Made by a program: the position numbers and the translations under genes | The notes under the pieces: model-generated | Databases searched by the model: none | What the model was told of the DNA's origin: nothing | Seen by the model: the letters and a program-made list of their open reading frames with translations, nothing else | NCBI GenBank assembly: GCA_015501585.1 | Contig: JADNRY010000075.1 | Location: 186,001-250,000 of the forward strand | Direction: 5' to 3' | Length of the DNA stretch: 64,000 bases | Source: Rhodocollybia butyracea | Lineage: Eukaryota > Basidiomycota > Agaricomycetes > Agaricales > Omphalotaceae | Part shown: in pieces, positions 54,355-64,000 of the stretch | How positions within the stretch are numbered: position 1 is the stretch's first letter | How the letters are laid out: every line of letters starts with the position of its first letter

Positions 54355-57300
54355 ATGGCCGATACGCCAGACGCGATGACTTGTACGATGAACAGAGAAA
54401 CGACGCGACGAAGGACATGTCGATATTTCTTCTGCACAACGCGATTTTAAGAAACTTTCACGCCAAACTTTCACGCCAGTCGCAAAGAAAAAATTCCACC
54501 CGTACTGTCAGCGTAGACTCCGGCACGATGTCGAAAAGGGTGCCATCGAAGAACCGGATACTTTTGACCTTAGAGATTACCTTACTTCTTCTAATGACGC
54601 AAATCAGCAAGCCGGTATCCAGCACAAGGTTCGACGCTTTGGCATTACTATAATTTTTTGTTTTTGCTCACTGAATTTTAGCACGTCGGTGTTACTTGGG
54701 AGGAATCTAGAAGTTAATGTATTCGGCGTAAGCGGAGCAGAGGAGCACAAAGTACGTCTTAAAATGTTTCCACAATCTTATCTTTCTAAAATTTCATAGA
54801 TCTTCATCCGTACTTTTGCAAGTGAATATCGTTTTTCTATTCTATCCCTAGCGATCAACTCACGTATGTTCAGATGCAATTCTCGGATTCAATTATCAGT
54901 CCTGTTACTTTGATCTGGGCTTATCTCATTTCCCCTCTCCTCCCCAAGAAAAAGATGCCAACAAAACCAATTCTGCACAAGTAGGACTATTTTCGGCTTT
55001 TTACTTATACGCATTGACGTTTATCTCCTTTAGATCGTCAGGTGTCCTCAAACCTGGTGAAATGTGTCTCGTTTAGGTTGCCCCGGCGCTGGATGCACTA
55101 CCTTTCTGAAAGCAATTGCTAACAACGCGAAGATTATGCCAGCAATCGGCGGTCAAGTCCTCTACGCCGGCATGGATGCTGCAGAAATGGCCAAATTCTA
55201 CAAAGGCGAAGTCGTTTACAACGAAGAAGGTAAAAAGTTTCCCACTCCCAAAACCTTGCCCCTTCTTGATATAGCTATCGATTAGATGACCGGCATATTG
55301 CGACATTGACCGTTGAACAACTCTCAAGTTTGCCTTGTCACCAAAACTCCCGGTCCCAACGGGTCGTCTTCTGCGTTTCTCGTAAAGAGTTTGACGATGA
55401 GGTCTTGAACACGTTGTTGCGCATGCTCAACATCACTCACACCAAGCGCACACTCGTTGGAGATGATTTGTTCGTGGTGTCTCGGGAGGTGAACGGAAGC
55501 GTGTTTCCATCGCTGAGATGATGACCACGCGTGCTCGCATTCAGTCTTGGGACAATTCTACTCGTGGATTGGACGCCTCGACCGCTTTGGACTTTGTTAG
55601 AAGCTTGCGGATAATGACAGATATCCTCGGTCAAACGACTTTTGTAACTCTGTAAGTTTCGATTTGCTCCTCCGCCATCACCTACTAATCAAACTCTTCA
55701 AGCTACCAAGCTGGCGAGGGTATCTACGACCTGTTCGATAAGGTTATGGTTCTTAGTGAAGGCCGTCAGGTCTACTACGGTCCCCCATCTGAAGCCCGTG
55801 CATACTTTGAAGGTCTCGGATACAAGTCTTTCCCCCGTCAAAGCACCGCAGATTACCTGACCGGATGCACTGACATCAACGAACGGCAGTTTGCTCCTGG
55901 TCGCTCAGCCGCCGACGTGCCCCTACCCGAAGGCCCTGGAAGGAGCTTTCCGTCATTCACAGTATGCTCAGGACAACGCCGTCGCCCTCGAAAAGTACAA
56001 GCTGACCATGGCCACCGATAAAGCTGATCAAGAAGCCTTCCGTGCTGCCGTTACTGCTGACAAGAAGAAGGGGGTGTCCAAGAAAAGCCCGTACACCCTC
56101 GGCTTTACCGGTCAGGTTCGCGCTTTGGTCGTTCGTCAGTTCCAGCAACGATTGCAGGACAGGTTCCAGCTGTACACGAGTTTCACTCTCAGTACTGTAA
56201 GTAAAAATATCATGAGCTTCATGAAAATTTAAATTTACTTACTCATGTTCTAGGCCCTCGGTCTTGTTATCGGTGGTGCTTTCTTCGCATTGCCCACCAC
56301 CGCTGCCGGGGCTTTCACCCGTGGAGGGTAAGTATAATCCGTGTGTTCGTCCAAACGAGAAGCTAAATTTCCCATCCCACAGTCTGATCTTCGCTGCACT
56401 TTTGACCACCTGTCTCGATGCCTTCATGGAAATGCCAATGCAAATGCTGGGACGCCCCATTCTCCGGAAACAGACCAGCTACAGCATGTACCGCCCTCAG
56501 CCATTGCTATCGCCAATACGTTTGCTGATATGCCTTTTTCGGCGACTCGGGTCCTGCTCTTCAACATTGCCGTGTACTTCATGTCCAATCTCAACCGATC
56601 AGCTGGTGGATTCTTCACGTTCCATCTACTTAACTATATCGCGTTCTTGACTATGCAAGGATTTTTCCGTACGTTCGGTCAGCTTTGCACGAACTTTGAT
56701 TCTGCTTTCCGTCTCGCGACGTTCTTTATCCCTAATTTGTGAGTTGCTTCTCTTCCGTGGATTTTATTGATCTTTTTAATGAATCTGTACGTAGCATCGA
56801 GTACACTGGGTACATTTTGCCAGTGAACAAAATGAAACGATGGCTATTCTGGATCTACTATCTTAATCCTGTGAGTGAAGACAAAATACTTTTCACTTGT
56901 TGTACTCACATAGCTTCCCTAGGTCGGCTACGCATGGCAAGCAATCATGGAGAACGAGTTCAGAAGGATCGATGTACGTTCTTCCATTTTTTCTACTTCG
57001 GTTCTATGCTCACAGTGATTTTAGTTGACCTGCGATGGAGCTTACGTTGTTCCTCGTAACGTTGGAGATGTAACGAAATATCCCGACACTCTTGGTGTAA
57101 ACCAAGTGTGTACTCTCTTTGGTGCCACTGCTGCGTCCACCACCGTTAGCGGTCATGAATACCTTTTCGCCGCCTTCAACCTCGATACTACTGATCTCTG
57201 GCGTCGGTGTTTCCTCGTTATTGTGGGAATGTTCTTCTTCTTCCAAATCACCCAGGTTATCGCCTTGGAGTTCTTCCCGGTAAATACCTGAGCTTTATCA

Positions 57301-60018
57301 CTGTGTCCCACGCCTAATCTGTGTTGCTTTAGCAATATGTTACCAACGTTGGATTCAAGATTTACGCTAAAGAAGATGCAGAAACAAGCAACTCAACGAC
57401 GCTCAGCGTGCCAAGAAAAACGCCCGTCAACAAAAAGTTGTTGAGGATGAGAAGCTCCTGGAGGAGGCTGCAAGAGATGAACGGGAACAAATGTATGATC
57501 AGTCTCCCCCCTCACTGTCGAGTTTTCATACTAAATACCACTTCAGTATTTCGGATCGTCCTTACGGGAAAACCTTTACATGGGAGAAGCTTAACTACGT
57601 TGTTCCTGTTCCAGGGGGCACTAGACGCCTACTTCATGATGTAAATGGATATGTCAAGCCTGGTACTTTGACTGCACTTATGGTAAGGACAACATTTTCG
57701 TGTTTGAGAGTAAACCTCACCATTAGAAACACAGGGTGCCTCTGGAGCGGGAAAGACGACTTGTTTGGATGTTTTAGCTCAACGAAAGAACATCGGTGTC
57801 ATTTCCGGTGACGTTCTCGTCGATGGACGCCCGTTGACCTCTGACTTTGCTCGAGGTACTGCCTATGGTAAGCCACGCGTCCTGTTCATCTTTATCTTCT
57901 TCTAAAGTTGCTTTACAGCTGAGCAAATGGATGTACATGAGGGAACGGCTACCGTTCGAGAAGCGATGCGATTCTCTGCTTATTTGCGTCAGCCGGCCCA
58001 TGTTTCCATTGAAGAGAAGAATGCATACGTTGAAGAAATTATCGAGCTGCTTGAACTACAGGATCTTTCGGAAGCCGTCGTCTACTGCCTTGGCGTTGAA
58101 GCAAGGAAAAGATTGACCATCGGCGTCGAGCTTGCAAGCAAACCCGAATTGCTTTTGTTCTTGGATGAGCCCACGTCTGGTCTTGACGCACAAAGCGCTT
58201 GGAATTTGGTTCGTTTCTTGCGTAAGCTCGCCGATCAAGGACAAGCGATTCTTTGTACCATCCACCAACCTTCATCTTTGCTCTTCGAAAGCTTCGACCG
58301 CTTGCTCCTACTCGAAACCGGCGGTGAGACAGTATACTTCGGGGATATCGGTTCTGACTCCCATGTTATCCGAGACTACTTCGCTCGTCACGGTGCTGCG
58401 TGTCCCCCCAATGTCAACCCAGCCGAGTATATGCTGGAGGCGATTGGTGCCGGAGTTGCTCCCGAATTGGCATCGTGACTGGAAAGATGTATGGCTGGAC
58501 TCCCCGGAGTGCGCTGTGGTTAGACGAGAAATCGATACGATCAAGGCGCAGGGATTGGCTAAGCCTGAGCCCAATCAACAGACAATGAGCACTTGTAAGT
58601 TTACTTATTTTTTCGATTTATTTCGCTTGCTAAACATGTCTGTCAGACGCCACCTCGTTCTTCTACCAGCTCAAACTCGTTGTCGCTAGGAATAACACTG
58701 CACTATGGCGTTCACCCGACTACATTTTCACGCGACTCTTTGTTTGCATGTTTATTTCGCTTTGGATCTCTCTTTCGTTCCTGCAACTCGGAAATAGTCT
58801 CAGAGATTTGCAGTTCAGGGTTTTCTCGATGTAAGTTAAATTCTTTTACCTCGTCGTTACTTGGTTCAAACCACAGCATTCTAGCTTCTGGGTTGTTGTC
58901 CTTCCTGCAATCGTTTGTCCCAGATTGAACCGATGTTCGTCATGAACCGACGTATCTTCATCCGGGGTGCGTTCTCTAATGTCCAGTTCCGTAGTTTATA
59001 TCTGATGGTATTTTACAGAATCTTCGAGTCGCATATATTCTCCGTACGCTTTCGCCGTGGGCCAGCTTCTCGGTGAAATTCCGTACAATGTTCTCTGCGG
59101 AATTGTCTACTGGGTTCTCATGGTGTATCCGATGCGTGAGTCGAGTTTTGTTGCTTTTAAAAAACATGCATCTGACAATACTTCTAGATTTTGGCCAAGT
59201 AAACCTTTTTTGCTTGCACAACAGCATTTATCTGACAATTTTCAGGGTTCTGCGGGTCTTGATGGTACTGGTTTCCAGCTCTGGGTCATCATTGTCATGA
59301 TGCTGGTAGGTCTGCTTTAGTCTTCTAGACGTCCCTGATCTAATCATTTGTCATCAAAGTTTGGTGTTTCTCTCGGTCAGCTCATCGCAGCCATCTCTCC
59401 AAGTGTTCAAGTTGCGGTTCTATTCAACCCCTTCATCGGTCTGGTTCTTACGACAGTGAGTTTACGTCCTATTAGTTGTCGTAGTAACTTAATTGTCTGG
59501 CAGTTCTGTGGTGTGACCATTCCTTTCCCAACGATGAACTCGTTTTGGCGAAGTTGGCTCTATCAGTTGAGTCCATACACCCGAACACTTGCCGCCATGG
59601 TTTCCACCGAGTTACAGTAAGTCCACATTTAATCATGTCTAGAATGATAACCAATCCCTTTTGTAGCGGCCTTGTTATCAAATGCCAGAGTGACGAATTT
59701 AACGTCTTTAATCCTCCAACCAATCAAACTTGTTACCAATGGGCCAATGATTTCGTGACTGCTGCCGGTGGTTATCTCAACAACCCCAACGCAACGTCTT
59801 CTTGTGAATACTGTGAATATGCTGTTGGTGACGAATTCTACACGCCTTTGAACATCAGCTACGATAACCGATGGAGAGACGTGTTTATAGTGTTTGCTTT
59901 CTTTGGTGAGTGTATCCTGTGTCACTACGCACTTCTATAGCTGATCTTCCTTTTCCTAGTTTTCAACGTTATAGTGACGATTATTGCTTCACGCTATCTC
60001 CGCTACGCTAAGCGGTAA
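54355..60018 (+). CDS. PDR-type full-length ABC transporter (ABCG), multiple frame breaks
   Basis: Plasma-membrane drug efflux pump with reverse topology (NBD-TMD)x2. NBD1 has the PDR-type degenerate Walker A with Cys for Lys ([12 protein letters not shown], about 55080), signature [13 protein letters not shown] (about 55485) and [15 protein letters not shown]2 has canonical Walker A ([17 protein letters not shown], split by an intron at about 57680-57735), signature [16 protein letters not shown] and [19 protein letters not shown]2 ends SRYLRYAKR at the TAA of 60016. Numerous introns of about 50 nt are visible. The frame breaks repeatedly: an extra base at about 54705 and missing bases at about 55074, 55320, 55340, 55470 and elsewhere. 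The start is uncertain because the N-terminal frame changes. Such pumps expel azoles and secondary metabolites (family knowledge). As read it is not translatable end to end. Confidence 0.8.
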
Positions 60019-60438
60019 CATTAGGTTGTTACTTATGCCTGATTTAGATATCGATATAATAGTTGTATTTTTTTTGCATGGCTCTTATCATTTTATAGAT
60101 AATAATATACACATAGAGTACGTATTAGATCTTCGTACCCTTTAATGAACCCCTTCAGGTTAGAACTTGGAAGGAAGGAAAGAACCGGCCAACTTGGAAA
60201 TAATTGGGAAATAATTGCGGCGCGATATGTCACGGGGTCATATGACCTGGTATCAGACATCTCAAAAAGGAAAGCCTTGATTCTTGAATGTGATCAACTT
60301 AACGCTTGTCCTCTGCTTCTCATAGAAAATACAAGGTAGATTATGCCCTTTTCGTTACAAGGTACTTGAGGTAGAATATAACTACTGTATCGGCGATCTT
60401 TGGAAATGTAAAAGCATTGCTACCTTCCATTTCTCGAC
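60019..60438. other. Intergenic, no gene seen
   Basis: About 420 bp of AT-rich sequence between the ABC transporter and the F-box gene. No gene or repeat recognised. Confidence 0.5.
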
Positions 60439-62375
60439 ATGCCTGGCACCGAACTAGCACGATACATCCCTCCATTTTTGAAGAAGATATTTTCGCAAGA
60501 AAACTTCATTCACAAATTACCTCTCGATATCTGGATTGACTGGATCATCCCTTACTTGACAATCGAAGATGTGATTTGTCTGCGCCGTGTACGTTGAATT
60601 CGTTCATAGGAGCCCACTCAGCTTATATTTTTCAGGTTAACAAAACCCTATTTCTCATTACTCACGAACCTATAATTTGGAAGCGCTTCCTAGTTCGCAT
60701 GCCTATACCTATTCCACCTTTACGTCCATCCCTTCGCTGGTCTTGGGATTTAACCAGTTTCCAGATCGAACAGATAGTGGCCAAGGCTGTCGCTGCGGAC
60801 GATAATTGGCGCAGGTTAAGTCCCAAGTTTGGGCATGCAAGAGTCATATATGCGTTCTACGAAGTGCTCGAGATGAAAATCCTTCCTGGTGGGCAGTACA
60901 TGGTTGCGTCAGTGACACATAAATCCAGCCGTAGATTTTATATCTGTCTCTTTTCGCTCGATCATTCAGACAACATGGCTCCTCCATTGGCACGACTTCC
61001 CGTTCCTGCGAAAGTTTATGGACTCGAGGCGCGTTTCTTACGCTGGAAAGGAGGCAGACCAGGGATTATGATTATGTACTCGCAGAGATCTCCGCAGGAC
61101 GGTCAGTCATATGGGTGGGTCTCTTGTTCAAGGCTTGATACCGCAAATCTTTGACTGTTGAATATGCTACGACCTCAATGAATGGGGCGCACGAACTGAT
61201 ATGGATCCGCCATTCGCCATACGACACGATTGCTTTTGTGCTTTCATGGACATGGAAGCACTTGAGCTGCTAGCGGATCCCACCGTCGTCAACGACTCGG
61301 AGGTTTTCCGAGAACGAGCTAAAGCCCTTCCAACACCCTTTCAGTTTGTGATCCACTTCGTCTCGAATGCACACACAGAACATCATTCACTTTTCGAGGT
61401 CGATGGCAAACCTTTCGCAGCCGTAGTTCAGAAACCAAACGAAGTAGTGATTATGGATCTAACTAGCAGTCAGCTTAGCAGTATTAAATGTTTGAGAATT
61501 CCAGAATTCAATGCAGTGGTACGTGTCTGATTTTACGTTAATAACAAACGAGCTAACATGAGGTTCGACAGGAGCACAAAATTCGTGCCATAAGGGTTCT
61601 ACCCAAGCAGAATCAGGTCTTGGTGGTACGAACTCTCCGACTTCGCAAGCTCAATGAAAAGCTGGATCAGCATACTGTCGAGCTTTACACCTTACCTGAT
61701 GCAGGGGTACTTGGCCTCCAATCCGAACCCGACCAATACTTCTTAATCGAAAATAGGAATGCTATGTCGATCCACCTCTCGGACCACTACGAGCCTCTTA
61801 GAGGCCGAGATCATCCTTTGCTCCATGACCCATATGGCCGACCTCCTCCCATCACTATCTACGTGTGTGGGGAACAGCTAGAAGGCATGGAAGTCATCAA
61901 TGTCGAACCGGATCTAAACCCGACGGCCAATGGGTCTACGACTTGACCTGGTGGTGCACGCAGTCAACAATAACAGATGAAGATGCTTTCCAGGTGATAC
62001 CTGGTGCACATCGAGCGCTTGTCTATACTGTTCCTGTGGACTATCGTGGAGACGCCCCAAAAATCAAGTCTTTAGGTCGATATTGTAGCCAGGGTTATTT
62101 TCTCACCTCACATCCTCATCCTCCCCAAAGGACGAAGTTTCATCGGTACTTCGTTTGCGCTATCAACCACCGCGGACGAATACTATCCGATTAGAATCAG
62201 CTCCTCGATGTTCCAACACATCGCTGAAGTGGGTGCTTCGGCAATAACATGGGATGAAAGCACTGGTAGAGTTTGCATTGCTATGCAAAAGAACATGAAG
62301 TTTTTGATTCTAGATGTGAGGAGGGATCTACCCCAGACGATCGATTCGCTCACTGGCGCAGGGTGCAGGAGATGA
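60439..62375 (+). CDS. F-box protein with large unclassified C-terminal region, frame breaks
   Basis: Exon 1 (60439-60588) and exon 2 (from 60636) encode KLPLDIWIDWIIPYLTIEDVICLRR then VNKTLFLITHEPIIWKRFL, a standard F-box with following helix. The long C-terminal part consists of short beta-rich stretches (FYICLFSL, PFAAVVQKPNEVVIMDL, RVCIAMQKNMKFLILDVRR) that may form a beta-propeller. An intron lies at about 61526-61571. The reading frame must change near 61155, 61920 and 62130; after each change the text is again protein-like, ending SLTGAGCRR with TGA at 62373. Predicted SCF adaptor; target unknown. Confidence 0.65.
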
Positions 62376-62582
62376 TGAACAAGGAACCTCAACTTTAAAA
62401 ATCGTTATTGGATTTGAAGGCGAATTTGTATACTAACTGGGTATAGATATGTAGGTAGCGCAGGTATATATATATGTAGAGTATGTGTGCTATAATATGT
62501 TTTTTGGGAGCCGTAGTGTAATCAAGAAATATTATTGCAAAGCAAGGGATGAAGAAAATTTCCGCAAAAAAACCAGATTTAA

Positions 62583-63689
62583 TCACCAATGGCCAAGTTG
62601 TACTTTCGTGCGGTCAAAGCCAATTTCCGACCATCGTTCGACTCCTTCTATAGACTCCTCCGATCCGTTGAGACCAACGAAGCCTACCTTATGGTAGACT
62701 TTTCCTGCAGGAATATTATCATGTGCTACATAAAGCGCTACACTCTGCTTTCCGGTGTGAAGCAGGTGTTTGCACACTTGACGTACAAGTCTCTGCGCAC
62801 AGCCTAAGCCTCGGTGGTTGTAAGAAGTCACCACTTTGGTAATGTAGCTGTCGTTCGAGTGTTTCGAGTGAATGCGACGAGGCAGGCAATTTCCGCACTC
62901 TCGGACTCACTCGATTCGCTCGAGCTTGAATCCGAGGCACCTTGGATTTCGTGGACCCAGACTTGCTTATTGTATATAAGCATTTCGGCTTCTCTCACCG
63001 CTCCTTCCCAATCCAACACAAAAGGCTCGGAGCCTTGTGAAAATTCCAAGCAGAGTTTCGCAACGGCAAGTAGGTCAGAAGGAATAGCAGGGCGGAGGTT
63101 GTAGTGCGATCCCTCGCGCATAGTCGTCGCTTGGCGATTTTTGAACGATCTCTGGGTGCAAAACGACAATTGAGCCGCATAATAAGGCTCTGGGTAGTGC
63201 CAAATACCAGTCGAGTCTGACCAGAGACGAGCGAAAAGTTCCGCAACAGGCTCGGGAGCAAAGACACTATAGACTCGTGAACGGGGTACAAACTTCTGTA
63301 TAGCAAGCATTAACGATTGCAGGCGGGGAACGAGGAACTGTTGTGTTAGATGGGAGAAGGGCACTGTGGGGACGATGAAGAGGGGGTAATCTCCAAGTGT
63401 ATTTTAGAGAAAGATAGAACAAGGTCGACGCGTTTCGAGTCAGATTCGTTCGTGGATACACAAGTAAGCCACAACTGCTGATCGTCCAGGGTCTGGCCTC
63501 GTGCAAGCGAGCTTTCTCAGCTAAAGGAAGTACGACATTGGTACGGACTGGATTTTGGCGCAGTGCATCCCAAACGTATTCGGGAATACTAGCGGCGAGA
63601 TCGTAGACATTGATTTCGAGGTTGGAGTCATTGGGTACAACTTGGATGGGGTAGGAGTCAGCTGTAGGGTTCGAAAAGATAGCAGGCAT
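62583..63689 (-). CDS. GNAT-family N-acetyltransferase, frame breaks
   Basis: The product starts MPAIFSNPTADSYPIQVV. A GNAT domain occupies the C-terminal half: HYNLRPAIPSDLLAVAKLCL (beta1-alpha1), then YNHRGLGCAQRLVRQVCKHL with the acetyl-CoA loop, then VALYVAHDNIPAGKVYHKVG, ending DRTKVQLGHW. A Ser/Glu-rich insertion (SSSSESSESESAE) is inside the domain. Exon 1 covers 63689 to about 63416; one intron of about 50 nt is likely to end at the CAG of 63366-63368. The frame changes near that junction and again at about 62838, where ATLPK must join to VVTSYNHRG; one base appears missing. The substrate is unknown. Confidence in the family is high, in the exact model moderate. Confidence 0.75.
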
Positions 63690-64000
63690 GTTGAGTTGAG
63701 AGAATGAGGAACTACCAAATAAAAGCCCCTATATATACTTCCACATATTTAGAGGAAATTAAAAAGCAGTTGAGTTTCGTATGTTTGGTCGATTTACACC
63801 TTCTTCGATAGCTTTTACTGTAATATGCCAAAGGGAGCAATGATACACCTACAGATAATTCACAAAAGTTGTAGCAATCAACACGATGTCCGAGTACGTC
63901 GTCGCTTTATCAAAAAATTCTGTGATTAGGGTGAAAGGGTTTCCAACTTTTACATCTATTTTGAAAAGCTGTGATGCTCTGCCATAAATGGCAATGGTAG
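63690..64000. other. Right-edge sequence, no gene seen
   Basis: About 310 bp upstream of the acetyltransferase; it should include its promoter (tatatatac at about 63729). No coding sequence is recognised before the window ends. Confidence 0.5.

Overview
The window is nuclear DNA from a filamentous basidiomycete, most likely an Agaricomycete mushroom-forming fungus. The evidence is multi-exon genes with 48-70 nt introns, several very short exons, two basidiomycete-type sesquiterpene synthases, DUF6535 membrane proteins, F-box proteins, a TKL-like kinase, an EF-hand protein of basidiomycete type and a PDR-type ABC transporter. Gene density is moderate and repeat-rich intergenic stretches lie between genes. 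Exon structures below were read by eye from splice sites, reading phase and family conservation.

Left part (1-18.5 kb): the 5' half of DOP1 on the minus strand is divergent from two tandem quinone oxidoreductases. A tandem pair of DUF6535 membrane proteins follows, with a foldback element between them, then an F-box protein. Middle (18.5-36.6 kb): a long gene-poor, repeat-rich stretch holds an 822-bp element with terminal inverted repeats and target-site duplication, and a duplicated block carrying two DJ-1/PfpI genes, one truncated. Next come a 13-exon mitochondrial carrier, a GFA/CENP-V enzyme, an MFS sugar transporter, a kinase, an Arg/Ser-rich minisatellite ORF and an orphan ORF.

Terpene region (36.6-46.5 kb): a truncated direct copy of the MFS gene is split by a SINE-like insertion. 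Two tandem sesquiterpene synthases follow, one with a 73-nt near-perfect palindrome beside its 3' end. After a second SINE-like copy comes a zinc-binding-type (enoyl reductase-like) dehydrogenase. Terpene synthases, a transporter and reductases together could form a small terpene locus, but no P450 is visible and the link is inference.

Right part (46.5-64 kb): an intact inositol monophosphatase, then a serine carboxypeptidase, an EF-hand protein, a full-length PDR-type ABC transporter, an F-box protein and a GNAT acetyltransferase. All of these except the monophosphatase need several single-base frame corrections, mostly one base missing from a short homopolymer. They are either decaying genes or the product of an unpolished consensus. 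Four introns in the window (one in the second DUF6535 gene, two in the carrier, one in the MFS gene) use GC-AG instead of GT-AG splice sites.
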